Shown here: positions 29,708 to 38,406 of the stretch, piece by piece | How positions within the stretch are numbered: position 1 is the stretch's first letter | How the letters are laid out: each line of letters starts with the position of its first letter | NCBI GenBank assembly: GCA_028688145.1 | Contig: JAQTYU010000007.1 | Location: forward strand, 1 to 64,000 | DNA: 64,000 nucleotides | Reading direction: 5' to 3' | Source: Thiotrichaceae bacterium | GTDB lineage: Bacteria > Pseudomonadota > Gammaproteobacteria > Beggiatoales > Beggiatoaceae | The notes under the pieces: generated by a model | Database searches by the model: none | Told to the model about the DNA's origin: nothing | What the model saw: the letters and a program-made list of their open reading frames with translations, nothing else | Made by a program: the position numbers and the translations under genes

Positions 29708-30316
29708 TTACGCGCTCGGCTCGCCTTGCCGCGTGATTTCTAAATCTTTAATAATCCCATCTTGAATACTGTAAACCCAGCCGTGCAAATACAAGGCTTG
29801 TCCTTGTTTCCACGCATCGCTGATAATGCTGCAATTCGACAAATTTTCGACTTGTTGTTTCACATTCAACTCCGTCAATAAATTCAGTCGCTCGATTTCG
29901 GGCATTTCCTCAGTGAAGGCGGTGGCATGTTTACGATAGGTGTCGCGAATGTTATTTAGCCAAAAATCAATAATCCCTGTGGTGTTGCGTTGCAGCGCAT
30001 TCGCCACGCCGCCACAGCCATAATGCCCGCACACGATGATATGCTGGATTTTTAAGACTTCAATAGCAAATTGCAGCACCGATAATAAATTAATATCTGT
30101 ATTAATCACTAAGTTCGCAATATTACGGTGCACAAAAATCTCGCCCGGCAACAGCCCCGTGATTTGATTCGCAGGCACACGGCTATCCGAACAACCAATC
30201 CAAAGAAACTTGGGACTTTGTTGCTTGGCAAGTTTTGGGAAAAAGTCGGGATGTTTAGTGCGGACTTTTTCTGACCATTGCTTATTATTTTGCAGCAGTT
30301 GTTCAATATCTTTCAT
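29708..30316 (-). CDS. can: Beta-class carbonic anhydrase
   Basis: A 202-residue zinc enzyme interconverting CO2 and bicarbonate in the cytoplasm. Zinc ligands are visible as C42 and D44-R46 (CSDSRVP), H98 and C101 (HYGCGG). Length and the C-terminal YLHGWVYSIQDG fit the Can/CynT group. It converges with the EAL gene (1 bp gap) and lies 32 bp downstream of moaA, possibly in one transcript. Confidence 0.95.
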   Translation of the reverse strand: MKDIEQLLQNNKQWSEKVRTKHPDFFPKLAKQQSPKFLWIGCSDSRVPANQITGLLPGEIFVHRNIANLVINTDINLLSVLQFAIEVLKIQHIIVCGHYGCGGVANALQRNTTGIIDFWLNNIRDTYRKHATAFTEEMPEIERLNLLTELNVKQQVENLSNCSIISDAWKQGQALYLHGWVYSIQDGIIKDLEITRQGEPSA

Positions 30317-30348
30317 AAATTTTATTCTTTGGTGTGTGGGAACGACGT

Positions 30349-31347
30349 TTAGCCCCCCGTCATGTTCATATAACGTAAGATTTGGGGCTGACGTTCTAAA
30401 TTAAAATCGTGTCCTTTGGGTTTAATTGCCATCGCGTCGATAATCGCTTGTTTCAGCGGCGCGGTGTCTAAAGGATGGGCGCGTAACACACGGCGTAAAT
30501 CTACCGAATGTTCTTGCCCCAAACACAGCAATAAACGCCCTTCGGGGGTGACCCGCACTCGATTGCAAGCTTCACAAAAATTATGACTGTGCGGTGAAAT
30601 AAAGCCGACACGGCTGCCCGTATTGGCAATTTGATAATAACGCGCAGGCCCGCCCGTGGTTTCTGTGGTGGGAATTAAGGTAAACACTTCTTCCAAATCA
30701 CGGCGAATTTCATCGCTGGAATAATAAGCTTCGGCGCGGGCATGTTCGCTGATTATTCCTAAGGGCATTTCTTCAATAAAGCTAATATCGATGCGGCGCG
30801 CTATGGCAAAGTTTACCAAATCAATAATTTCATCTTCATTACGGTGTTTCATAATCACCGCATTTAATTTAATCCGTTTAAATCCCAAGGGTAAAACGGC
30901 ATCGATGCCACGCAGCACGTTGTCTAATTTCCCGACACGGGTTATTTTTTGAAAGCGTTCGGGTTGCAAACTGTCCAAACTGATATTAATGCGTTTTACC
31001 CCAGCTTCGTACAAAGGCACTGCCATTTTTTCCAATTGTGAACCGTTGGTAGTCAGCACCAATTCTTTCAAGTTTTCCAGTTTGCCCAAGCCTTGGAATA
31101 ATTGCAGCACGTTATTGCGCACTAAGGGTTCGCCGCCTGTAATCCGCACTTTGCTTACGCCAAGCTCTACAAAAGCTTGCACCAGCACTTCTATTTCTTC
31201 GAGGGTTAATAATTGGGCGCGGGGTAAAAACTGCATGTTTTCGCTCATGCAATACACGCAGCGAAAGTCACAGCGGTCGGTGACAGAAAGCCGTAAATAA
31301 GTCACCTTGCGGTTGAACTTGTCGATTAATTGGGGAGTGGTGTTCAT
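30349..31347 (-). CDS. moaA: GTP 3',8-cyclase MoaA (molybdenum cofactor)
   Basis: A 332-residue radical SAM enzyme that, with MoaC, converts GTP to cyclic pyranopterin monophosphate in molybdenum cofactor synthesis. The N-terminal cluster motif is CDFRCVYC. The SAM-binding GGEPLV follows, and the second [4Fe-4S] site is [18 protein letters not shown]. The protein ends in the conserved GG. The ATG at 31347 ([11 protein letters not shown]) is chosen over a longer frame. No other moa gene is near. Confidence 0.95.
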   Translation of the reverse strand: MNTTPQLIDKFNRKVTYLRLSVTDRCDFRCVYCMSENMQFLPRAQLLTLEEIEVLVQAFVELGVSKVRITGGEPLVRNNVLQLFQGLGKLENLKELVLTTNGSQLEKMAVPLYEAGVKRINISLDSLQPERFQKITRVGKLDNVLRGIDAVLPLGFKRIKLNAVIMKHRNEDEIIDLVNFAIARRIDISFIEEMPLGIISEHARAEAYYSSDEIRRDLEEVFTLIPTTETTGGPARYYQIANTGSRVGFISPHSHNFCEACNRVRVTPEGRLLLCLGQEHSVDLRRVLRAHPLDTAPLKQAIIDAMAIKPKGHDFNLERQPQILRYMNMTGG

Positions 31348-31476
31348 GAATCTAAGCTTCTTGTATAAATAGTAAAATGACAAGCTGCGAAATAAGCAAG
31401 AATTGCGCAAGCGGGATGGGCGTATTCGCTATGGGAAAAGTCTGTGCACAACTTAACACGAAATTAGTGGTTGTAG

Positions 31477-31493
31477 GGTGGGCATTGCCCACC
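31477..31493. repeat. GGTGGGCATTGCCCACC palindrome
   Basis: A near-perfect 17-bp palindrome, one of several GC-rich palindromes in this 424-bp spacer between moaA and glyQ. Confidence 0.5.
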
Positions 31494-31507
31494 AAACTTG
31501 TTTTTAA

Positions 31508-31606
31508 GCCTCCCCCTTTGACAAAGGGGGAATGAGGGGGATTTAAGATCGTCGCAATTGTTGAGATTTTTAAATCCCCCCAGCCCCCTTTTTCAAAGGG
31601 GGAGCT
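31508..31606. repeat. CCCCCTTTG/CAAAGGGGG inverted repeat
   Basis: Two hairpins, TCCCCCTTTGACAAAGGGGGA and CCCCCTTTTTCAAAGGGGG, are linked by GATTTAAGATCGTCGCAATTG and its near inverse. It belongs to the same dispersed family as 35717-35844 and 36732-36859. A TATACT at 31653-31658 downstream may be the glyQ -10. Confidence 0.65.
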
Positions 31607-31771
31607 AAGCCCGCCATTCTCGTACTAGATACCGTGCCTAAATCAGTTAGGTTATACTGTTTGCTTAAAATAGCGTTTATAAAGAAGGCTAACGGTAATA
31701 TATCTTTCCCATTGGGATAGTTTTTTCTAAAAACAATCAATTTCACTCAAAATAATTACAGGGAGTCCTTT

Positions 31772-32686
31772 GTGGCATCACCGACCACCTTTCAAGCACT
31801 GATTCTTGCACTGCAAGAATATTGGGCGCAACAGGGCTGCGTGCTCTTACAACCTTATGATATGGAAGTGGGGGCAGGCACGTTTCACCCCGCAACTTTT
31901 TTACGCTCCATAGGCCCTGAGCCTTGGAGTGCGGCTTATGTGCAGCCTTCGCGCCGTCCCACTGACGGGCGTTATGGCGAAAACCCCAACCGTTTACAGC
32001 ATTATTACCAGTTTCAAGTGGTGCTCAAACCCTCGCCCGCCAATATTCAAGAATTATATTTAGATTCTTTGAAAATGCTTGGCGTTGACCCTTTAATCAA
32101 TGACATCCGCTTTGTCGAAGACAATTGGGAATCGCCCACCTTAGGCGCGTGGGGCTTGGGTTGGGAAGTGTGGCTGAACGGCATGGAAGTCACCCAATTC
32201 ACCTATTTCCAACAAGTCGGCGGTTTAGAATGCCGTCCCGTGACAGGCGAAATTACTTACGGTTTGGAACGCATCGCGATGTATTTGCAAGGTGTTTCTA
32301 GCGTTTACGATTTAGTTTGGACTGAAGGAAAATTCGGCAAAGTCACTTATGGCGACGTGTTTCATCAAAATGAAGTCGAAATGTCTACTTTCAACTTTGA
32401 ACACGCCCCGATTGAAGATTTATTCCGCGCCTTCGACGTGTACGAGCGCGAAAGCAGCAGTTTAATTGCCAAAAATTTACCCCTGCCTGCGTATGAAATG
32501 GTGCTTAAAGCTTCGCACACTTTTAACTTATTAGATGCACGTCACGCGATTTCCGTCACCGAACGGCAACGCTTTATTTTACGGGTGCGAACCCTTGCGC
32601 GCGCCGTGGCACAAGCCTATTACGACCGCCGTGCCGCCTTGAATTTCCCGATGTGCAACAGCGTCATCAAGGAGGATGTAGCATGA
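31772..32686 (+). CDS. glyQ: Glycyl-tRNA synthetase alpha subunit
   Basis: A 304-residue catalytic subunit of the tetrameric (alpha2beta2) GlyRS. The class II core with [20 protein letters not shown], FRxxE-like segments and the C-terminal RxR... region is complete. It starts at GTG with a GGGAG ribosome-binding site. Its TGA overlaps the glyS ATG by 4 bp, giving coupled translation. Confidence 0.96.
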   Translation: MASPTTFQALILALQEYWAQQGCVLLQPYDMEVGAGTFHPATFLRSIGPEPWSAAYVQPSRRPTDGRYGENPNRLQHYYQFQVVLKPSPANIQELYLDSLKMLGVDPLINDIRFVEDNWESPTLGAWGLGWEVWLNGMEVTQFTYFQQVGGLECRPVTGEITYGLERIAMYLQGVSSVYDLVWTEGKFGKVTYGDVFHQNEVEMSTFNFEHAPIEDLFRAFDVYERESSSLIAKNLPLPAYEMVLKASHTFNLLDARHAISVTERQRFILRVRTLARAVAQAYYDRRAALNFPMCNSVIKEDVA

Positions 32687-34758
32687 GCGATACCCGCGAT
32701 TTATTAATTGAAATTGGTACGGAAGAATTACCCCCCAAGGCTTTAGAAGGCTTGTCGGAAGCATTTTCTTCTGCAATTTGTGGCGGTTTGGAACAACAAG
32801 AAATTGCTTACAATATTGCCACGCCTTACGCCACGCCACGCCGTTTAGCGGTATTACTCAAAGGCGTTGCCACATTTCAACCCGACCGCGAAATTGAACG
32901 CCGTGGTCCTGCTTTAGCCGCTGCGTTTAAAGACGGACAGCCCAGCCCTGCTTTATTAGGATTTGCGCGTTCTTGCGGGGTTGAAGTCGATGCGCTGAGC
33001 AAATTAGAAACCGACAAGGGTTCATGGTTTGTGTATCGTAGTTTGCAAAAAGGGCAAGCCACGGAAAAATTAGTGCCTGCAATTGTGGAAGCCGCGCTCG
33101 CTGCCTTGCCGATTCCGAAGCGGATGCGTTGGGGCAGCACTAATTTTGAATTCGTGCGTCCTGTGCATTGGGTGGTTTTATTGTTTGGCAAGGACGTGAT
33201 TGAAGCTGAAATTCTCGGCATCAAAGCAGGGCGTGAAACCCGTGGACATCGTTTTCACCATCCTGAACCTTTGGTGTTGGCAAATGCGGACGATTACGGC
33301 AAAGCGTTGGAAAAACAAGGCTATGTGATTCCTGTGTTTTCTACCCGTCGCGAGCGCGTGCGGCTTTTAGTCGAAGAAGCCGCTGATTTATTGGATGGAC
33401 AAGCGGTGATTGATGAGGCTTTATTAAGCGAAGTCACCAGCTTAGTGGAATATCCTGTGGCAATCACGGGGTCTTTTGAAGAGAAATTCTTAAGCGTGCC
33501 TGCTGAAGCTTTAATCGCGAGCATGAAAGGGCATCAAAAATATTTCCATGTGGTCAGTGCGGAAGGCAAATTATTACCGAATTTCATCGCCATTAGTAAC
33601 TTGCAAAGCACGCAGCCTGACGTGGTACGCGCAGGCAATGAACGGGTAATTCGTCCACGTTTAAGCGATGCCGCGTTTTTCTGGGGTCAAGATTGCGCCC
33701 ATGCCTTGGAACAGCATTTAGACACTTTGAAAACCGTGGTTTTCCAAAATGCGCTGGGCACTTTGTATGAAAAATCGCAGCGCGTGGCAGAACTCAGTGG
33801 CACGATTGCCAAAGTGTTGGGCGCGAGTGAATTGCACGGCATTCGGGCGGCGCAGTTGTCAAAATGCGATTTGATGAGCAACATGGTTGGCGAATTCCCT
33901 GAATTACAAGGAATTATGGGCGAATATTATGCCCGTCACGATGGCGAACATGAGGCGGTGGCGGTGGCGTTGCGTGAGCAATATATGCCGCGTTTTGCAG
34001 GTGACGCTTTGCCGAGCACGCCGATTGGGCAGGCGGTGGCAATTGCTGATAAATTAGATACTTTGGTGGGAATTTTCGGGATTGGGCAACCCCCGACTGG
34101 CGATAAAGACCCGTTTGGATTGCGGCGGGCGGCATTGGGGGTGTTGCGGATTGCAATTGAGCAAAAACTGCCTTTAGATTTGTTGGCGTTATTGCAACAA
34201 GCGCAAGCGGCGTATCCTGCGGGCGTGATTAAAGTTGAAGACACTTATTTGCAAGTTTTTGATTTTATGCTGGAACGTTTACGCAGTTATTATCAGGATC
34301 AGGGCGTGCATTATGACAGTGTGGATGCGGTGTTAAGTTGTCGTCCGCACAGTCCTTTAGATGCGGATAAGCGGATTCGGGGTGTGGAGGCGTTTCGGAG
34401 TTTGCCTGCGGCGGTGAGTTTGGCAAGTGCGAATAAGCGGGTGCACAATTTGCTGAAGAAAACCGAGCAGACTTTTCCGCAACATCCTGAAGCGGCGTTG
34501 TTTACGGAAGAGGCTGAGCGTCAATTGCATCAGGCTTTGACCGCGCAACAAGGGCAGCTCGAGGCGTATTTGCAACAAGGCAATTATGCGGAGGCTTTGC
34601 AGTTGTTGGCGGGCTTGCGGGAAAGTGTGGATACTTTCTTTGAAAAAGTCATGGTTATGGATGAAAATCCGACCATTCGTAATAATCGCTTGGCGTTGCT
34701 GCAAACCATGCGGGCGCAGTTTTTGAAAATTGCGGATATTTCGCGGTTGCAGTTGTAG
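32683..34758 (+). CDS. glyS: Glycyl-tRNA synthetase beta subunit
   Basis: A 691-residue beta subunit that binds tRNA-Gly through its C-terminal anticodon-binding domain. The start [20 protein letters not shown], the GHRFHHP and MKGHQKYF segments and the HD-like domain are typical. The start at 32683, with GGAGG 12 bp upstream inside glyQ, fits the family; a longer frame from 32653 is rejected. The transcript ends at a strong hairpin. Confidence 0.96.
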   Translation: MSDTRDLLIEIGTEELPPKALEGLSEAFSSAICGGLEQQEIAYNIATPYATPRRLAVLLKGVATFQPDREIERRGPALAAAFKDGQPSPALLGFARSCGVEVDALSKLETDKGSWFVYRSLQKGQATEKLVPAIVEAALAALPIPKRMRWGSTNFEFVRPVHWVVLLFGKDVIEAEILGIKAGRETRGHRFHHPEPLVLANADDYGKALEKQGYVIPVFSTRRERVRLLVEEAADLLDGQAVIDEALLSEVTSLVEYPVAITGSFEEKFLSVPAEALIASMKGHQKYFHVVSAEGKLLPNFIAISNLQSTQPDVVRAGNERVIRPRLSDAAFFWGQDCAHALEQHLDTLKTVVFQNALGTLYEKSQRVAELSGTIAKVLGASELHGIRAAQLSKCDLMSNMVGEFPELQGIMGEYYARHDGEHEAVAVALREQYMPRFAGDALPSTPIGQAVAIADKLDTLVGIFGIGQPPTGDKDPFGLRRAALGVLRIAIEQKLPLDLLALLQQAQAAYPAGVIKVEDTYLQVFDFMLERLRSYYQDQGVHYDSVDAVLSCRPHSPLDADKRIRGVEAFRSLPAAVSLASANKRVHNLLKKTEQTFPQHPEAALFTEEAERQLHQALTAQQGQLEAYLQQGNYAEALQLLAGLRESVDTFFEKVMVMDENPTIRNNRLALLQTMRAQFLKIADISRLQL

Positions 34759-34775
34759 GGGTTGAATTAGTATGT

Positions 34776-34823
34776 TGTAATTGTGCTTGTGGTAATTATA
34801 CCATAAGTACAATTACATTTTTT
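34776..34823 (+). terminator. Terminator of glyQS
   Basis: A 19-bp stem TGTAATTGTGCTTGTGGTA/TACCATAAGTACAATTACA, including two G-U pairs that form only in the forward-strand RNA, followed by six T. The strand bias of the wobble pairs supports its use by glyS. Confidence 0.75.
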
Positions 34824-34838
34824 GAAGAAACTTATTAA

Positions 34839-35273
34839 GTGAATAATATGAATAACATCATAAAGGATTCTCCATGCAAGGATAAGGAAAAACTATATAA
34901 AACATTTATAAATTTATTAGATAATAAAGCTCCTATAGTCTTTAAACCATTGAGGTCAACCAATTTCAACAAAAAAGCCTATCAATATAACAAGTATCAA
35001 GACGTTAGTGGGTATAGAAATGAAGAACTATTTGACAGGTTAAAAAATGCAAGACTGTTTACGTACAAACAGTTAAAAAAGTGTAGTCCATTATCGGAAA
35101 ATAAAAAGCTATGTGTATTATGGTTTCTAATCCCAAATGAGTTGGTTAATGAAGTACAAAATATAGAACCAGTCACAAATAAGATTAATACAAATGGAGC
35201 TTCCGTTGAGCTATATTGTCTAGGCGGAAAGATATTTGTATTTTCTTGTCATGTGGATGACAATAACATGTAG
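34839..35273 (+). CDS. Hypothetical protein, AT-rich
   Basis: A 144-residue (or 141, from the second ATG) protein I do not recognise. It is Lys/Asn-rich (MNNIIKDSPCKDKEKLYKTF), with a predicted helical N-terminus, a basic middle (RLKNARLFTYKQLKKC) and beta strands at the end (LCVLWFLIPNE, SVELYCLGGKIFVFSCHV). No signal peptide, membrane segment or catalytic motif is evident. Base composition is clearly more AT-rich than neighbouring glyS, suggesting transfer. It ends 21 bp before the next gene, so they are probably one unit. Confidence 0.6.
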   Translation: MNNMNNIIKDSPCKDKEKLYKTFINLLDNKAPIVFKPLRSTNFNKKAYQYNKYQDVSGYRNEELFDRLKNARLFTYKQLKKCSPLSENKKLCVLWFLIPNELVNEVQNIEPVTNKINTNGASVELYCLGGKIFVFSCHVDDNNM

Positions 35274-35294
35274 TTGATACATATGGGAAGAATA

Positions 35295-35591
35295 ATGAGT
35301 ATGGAAAAGCTGTTAACAAAAATAGGTTCATTACGGGTAACACATAAATTCAAGATCAATGATCGTGTACAATGGAAAAAAGGACTTCGTAACAAAAAGC
35401 GTCCATTAGAAGAGCAAACAGCCATTGTTATGGAGGTTTTAAAAAAACCATTGTTAGATCATGAAAAGGAAACAGGGTCACCCTATTTCAGAGAACCGCT
35501 TGATCTTGCTTTGGCAATGTTAGATGAAGATGATGATCTTGTCGTCTTTTACTACGACAGCAGACGGTTTGAGCCTGTTCCAGGAGAATAA
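35295..35591 (+). CDS. Hypothetical protein, second gene of an unknown pair
   Basis: A 98-residue protein with a beta-rich start (HKFKINDRVQWKKGLRNKK, possibly an SH3-like barrel), a middle AIVMEVLKKPLLDHEKETG, and an acidic end (MLDEDDDLVVFYYDSRRFEPV). The ATG at 35295 is chosen because GGGAAG lies just upstream; TTG at 35274 and ATG at 35283 are alternatives. I know of no function. It pairs with the AT-rich gene upstream and is followed by dispersed repeats and an Abi-like gene, a context often seen for defence or toxin-antitoxin cargo (inference). Confidence 0.6.
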   Translation: MSMEKLLTKIGSLRVTHKFKINDRVQWKKGLRNKKRPLEEQTAIVMEVLKKPLLDHEKETGSPYFREPLDLALAMLDEDDDLVVFYYDSRRFEPVPGE

Positions 35592-35599
35592 CAAGCAAG

Positions 35600-35640
35600 C
35601 GTAGGGTGTATAAGCATAGCGTCATACACCTTTACGATTT
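35600..35640. repeat. Dispersed palindrome GTAGGGTGTATAAG, half copy
   Basis: CGTAGGGTGTATAAGCATAG, then GTCATACACCTTTACGATTT, corresponds to the left half of the 94-bp repeat at 21749-21842; the right half is missing. Confidence 0.65.
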
Positions 35641-35716
35641 AAAAAGTTTTCTCATTCCTAAAACCCTGCCTGTTTGGGAATATCAGCTCAAAAAGCATCT
35701 CACAATGTAGACGAGT

Positions 35717-35844
35717 GCGCCCACAACCCTCATTTCCCCAGTGACTTTTCACCCCCTTTGAAAAAGGGGGCTGGGGGGATTTAACAATCTCAACTGCGCC
35801 CCCAACCCCCTAAAGGGGGCTAAATACTTGTTTAGTCTTTAAAA
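35717..35844. repeat. 128-bp direct repeat, left copy (flanks the Abi-like gene)
   Basis: It runs from GCGCCCACAA to TAGTCTTTAAAA and matches 36732-36859 at 123 of 128 positions without gaps. It contains CACCCCCTTTGAAAAAGGGG and GCCCCCAACCCCCTAAAGGG hairpins. Confidence 0.85.
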
Positions 35845-35875
35845 ATTTCCTTCTAAACGAAAACTACAGAGAGAA

Positions 35876-35914
35876 TAAAAAAAGGGACTAGCCACATGGA
35901 CTAATCCCTTCTTT
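35876..35914. terminator. Terminator-like hairpin before the Abi-like gene
   Basis: AAGGGACTAG and CTAATCCCTT arms around CCACATGGA, with seven A on the left and CTTCTTTAT on the right. It could end transcripts from either side. Confidence 0.5.
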
Positions 35915-36019
35915 ATATCTTGTCGTTTGGTTACGTTAGTTGCATTAAAAACTAAGAGGCTTTACCAAACCTTACATTCTCATTATCATACGAACTTTAA
36001 ATTATTTCAAGATAATTTC

Positions 36020-36688
36020 ATGGATTTTACAAAATTTAGCACCCTATTTTCTCCTGCACGTATCAGTCGCTATTCAGCAGCAACCCAACACGATTGCAAT
36101 AAAACAATTATGTTGTATGAAGAAAACCTGAAAATAGGTCAAGCTTTCATGCCGTTACTCAGCGTGCTAGAAGTTGTCTTGCGTAACAAACTTTACGAAG
36201 AAATCTCACTATTTTCAAAAGATAAATACTGGATAATTGACCCTAATCATGTTTTCAGAAAAAGCTGGTACTTAAGTAAAGAAGTCACCAAGCAAGAAAA
36301 TGACTGTAAAACAAAGCTTGATAAAAATAAATTTTGTAATCATATAGTTTCTAGCGTTACCTTTGGATTTTGGGTGGAATTCTTTACTAAATACACTTTC
36401 AAACTACTACGAGGTCGTCCCATAAAAATATTTAGGAGATTGCCTGCTGGCTATAACAGTGCACGTATTCACAAACGACTGAACGAGATTCGCGAATTTC
36501 GGAATAGGCTTTATCATAACGAACCCATTATTTTTAATGCTCGAATTGTTGATTTTGGAGGTTGTGAAAAAATACATGATGATATTCTCGAAATACTTAA
36601 ACTATTGGATACAGATTTGCTAAATTTTATCAAGCCGTTAGATAATGTTTCAAGTTATATAGGGCTTGCAAAACAACGAATAATCTAA
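36020..36688 (+). CDS. Abi-like protein with HEPN RNase motif
   Basis: A 222-residue protein from the ATG at 36020 (MDFTKFSTLFSPARISRY). The typical Abi-family order is visible: SPARISRY, a helix with LLSVLEVVLRNKLYEE, an FGFWVEFF segment, and EIREFRNRLYHNEPI, which carries the HEPN R-x4-H motif (R161 to H166). HEPN proteins of this type act as toxic RNases in phage abortive infection or as toxin-like effectors. A longer TTG-initiated frame exists but adds residues overlapping the upstream hairpin. No antitoxin is obvious; the unknown pair upstream is a candidate partner. The gene is AT-rich and lies between 128-bp direct repeats. Confidence 0.75.
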   Translation: MDFTKFSTLFSPARISRYSAATQHDCNKTIMLYEENLKIGQAFMPLLSVLEVVLRNKLYEEISLFSKDKYWIIDPNHVFRKSWYLSKEVTKQENDCKTKLDKNKFCNHIVSSVTFGFWVEFFTKYTFKLLRGRPIKIFRRLPAGYNSARIHKRLNEIREFRNRLYHNEPIIFNARIVDFGGCEKIHDDILEILKLLDTDLLNFIKPLDNVSSYIGLAKQRII

Positions 36689-36731
36689 CTTAGTAAGTAG
36701 TAATACTGAGTAATGTAGATAATCACGAATC

Positions 36732-36859
36732 GCGCCCACAATCCCCATTTCCCCCGTTACTTTTCACCCCCTTTGAAAAAGGGGGCAGGGGGGATTTAAC
36801 AATCTCAACTGCGCCCCCAACCCCCTAAAGGGGGCTAAATACTTGTTTAGTCTTTAAAA
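36732..36859. repeat. 128-bp direct repeat, right copy
   Basis: The same sequence and orientation as 35717-35844, starting 1,015 bp later. A further CCCCCTTTTTCAAAGGGGGG hairpin follows at 36888-36926. Nothing coding is seen between 36689 and 37063. Confidence 0.85.
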
Positions 36860-36887
36860 GTTATTTTTAAGGGTTTGTTTAAATATT

Positions 36888-36926
36888 AAATCCCCCTCAT
36901 TCCCCCTTTTTCAAAGGGGGGAGGCT
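36888..36926. repeat. CCCCCTTTTTCAAAGGGGG hairpin
   Basis: TCCCCCTCATTCCCCCTTTT and the following TCAAAGGGGGGAGGCT form a member of the dispersed GC-rich hairpin family, in the orientation opposite to the 128-bp repeats. Confidence 0.6.
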
Positions 36927-37063
36927 AAACCCCCGCGATTTTAATTTCTCCCGCATTCCACTGCGTTTTCATACGGGCTACACTTTTCCCCCCCAATCTT
37001 GCTTAATTAAGGTTTGTGGCATACATTAAATTTGTCATTATCAACCATCAGAGGAATTACCGT

Positions 37064-37513
37064 ATGTCTCGTCAAGCCTTGTTTTCTAATAAAATTATGA
37101 TGTTGTTTGCAGTACTGCTGGGTATTTTCACCAGCACCCAAACCTTGGCAGCCTCTAAAAGCTTGGGTAGCCTTTTATTAACTTTTGAGTCCAACGTGAA
37201 ATGGGAAGCGGTTGGCAATGAATGGAAGCAACGCCGTGATTCTTGGGTGCTTGAATGCCAAACCGCGAGTAAACCTGCCAAAGTCGCCAGCCTGTTATTG
37301 GAACTTGAAACCGCGATTCAATGGAAAGCGGTCGAACCGAAGTGGAAAGCACGCCGCAACAATTGGATTGCTGAGGTGAGAGCAACGGGTTCTATGAGAC
37401 AACTGGCGAGCTTATTATTAGAGCTGGAATCTAATGTGAAATGGGCAGCCGTTGAAGCAAAGTGGAAAAACCTTCGTAATGGCTGGATTGCGGATTTATC
37501 CAACGTGAATTAA
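37064..37513 (+). CDS. Exported protein with three tandem 40-residue repeats
   Basis: A 149-residue protein with a signal peptide (FSNKIMMLFAVLLGIF...TLAA, cleavage near residue 30) and three repeats of about 40 residues, each with the pattern SLLLxxExxxxWxAVxxxWKxRRxxW. The repeats begin near residues 33, 74 and 115. Each would form two amphipathic helices with paired Trp. The ATG at 37064, preceded by AGAGGAA, is used rather than an upstream frame. I do not recognise the family and no enzyme motif is present. A periplasmic scaffold, binding or coiled-helical role is possible. It is a single gene. Confidence 0.7.
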   Translation: MSRQALFSNKIMMLFAVLLGIFTSTQTLAASKSLGSLLLTFESNVKWEAVGNEWKQRRDSWVLECQTASKPAKVASLLLELETAIQWKAVEPKWKARRNNWIAEVRATGSMRQLASLLLELESNVKWAAVEAKWKNLRNGWIADLSNVN

Positions 37514-37592
37514 TTCAGTAGGTAGCCCGGATTCCGCTAGGCTCTATACGGGCTACATTTCGTGCAATTTCTTTAAAAAAGTCATGAATATT

Positions 37593-37916
37593 TTAAATTG
37601 CGCTGTTTGCGAGCGTAATTCTCTTTATCGCAGAGTTTTTATACTGACTGCGGGTTTTCCATAAATCATAAGCTACCTGTTGAGCAATCCATAATTCAGC
37701 CCTGCCACCATTTTCAACACCTAGCCATTCTTCCAAACGCAATGCCAGCTCTGGTGAAATTGCAGCACGACCATTGAGTACCCGCGACAAGCTATTGCGA
37801 GAAATGCCCAATTGGGCGGCGGCTTCGGTCACGGTCAATCTGAGAGCAGGTAGCACATCCTCTTTTAAAGTTTCCCCAGGATGCGGAGGATTAAATAAAC
37901 TGTTCATATGATTCAA
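37593..37916 (-). CDS. higA: HigA-family antitoxin
   Basis: A 107-residue (104 from the third-codon ATG at 37907) XRE-type helix-turn-helix protein. HPGETLKEDVLPALRLTVTE, then AAAQLGISRNSLSRVLNG is the DNA-binding helix pair, followed by LALRLEEWLGVENGGRAELW. This is the typical HigA form, which binds the toxin and represses the operon. It lies 2 bp downstream of higB. Confidence 0.93.
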   Translation of the reverse strand: MNHMNSLFNPPHPGETLKEDVLPALRLTVTEAAAQLGISRNSLSRVLNGRAAISPELALRLEEWLGVENGGRAELWIAQQVAYDLWKTRSQYKNSAIKRITLANSAI

Positions 37917-37918
37917 CC

Positions 37919-38212
37919 TTAGTGATAATCTTGATAATCAACCAGAATGACATCTTTGCCTTCAAATTTGAAGGTTAAACGCCAATTGCCGCTGACTGAA
38001 ACTGCATAATGCCCTTTGAGATTGCGCTTGAGCTGATGTAAATTCGATCCAGGAAGATTCATATCTTCAGGATGTGCAGAAACGTTCAAGCGACTCAATA
38101 AACGCTTAAGTTTGTCAGCATGTTTATGTTGAATGCCTGCCGTATTTTCATATGCCGGATTGCCATCGCGAAAAAAGGCTTCTAATCCCTTATGTTGGAA
38201 AGTTTTTATCAT
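37919..38212 (-). CDS. higB: HigB-family toxin
   Basis: A 97-residue RelE-fold ribosome-dependent mRNase. HKGLEAFFRDGNPAYENTAG, HADKLKRLLSRLNVSAHPED and the final GNWRLTFKFEGKDVILVDYQDYH are family hallmarks. As usual for higBA, the toxin gene comes first. A consensus promoter overlapped by a palindrome precedes it. Confidence 0.93.
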   Translation of the reverse strand: MIKTFQHKGLEAFFRDGNPAYENTAGIQHKHADKLKRLLSRLNVSAHPEDMNLPGSNLHQLKRNLKGHYAVSVSGNWRLTFKFEGKDVILVDYQDYH

Positions 38213-38240
38213 TATTTTAGAATTTAGTCTACTTGCCTTT

Positions 38241-38270
38241 AACTGTAATGTGTCACGTTACAGTTGTCAA
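38241..38270 (-). promoter_or_regulatory. higBA promoter and operator
   Basis: On the reverse strand TTGACA (38270-38265), a 17-bp spacer and TACAGT (38247-38242). The palindrome AACTGTAA-9nt-TTACAGTT (38241-38265) covers the -10 and the spacer, so HigA binding would block the polymerase. Confidence 0.75.
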
Positions 38271-38352
38271 GAAAAAATGAAAAATTGTGGGGAAAAGTAG
38301 GTTAAACATTTATTGGGATATGGTTTAAATCTCCAATAACATGTTTCACCAA

Positions 38353-38391
38353 AAAAATAGCGACTTACCTTTCAGTGAAGTCGCTATTTTT
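38353..38391 (-). terminator. Terminator of aspS
   Basis: A perfect 14-bp stem AAAAATAGCGACTT/AAGTCGCTATTTTT with an 11-nt loop. The A-rich left flank supplies the T-run on the reverse strand. It begins 16 bp after the aspS stop. Confidence 0.85.
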
Positions 38392-38406
38392 CAGACTTAA
38401 AAACAA

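Noticed and set aside
37593..37916. Reading higA as a stand-alone XRE regulator
   Set aside because: The toxin gene lies 2 bp upstream in the same direction, with a shared promoter-operator, so it is an antitoxin.
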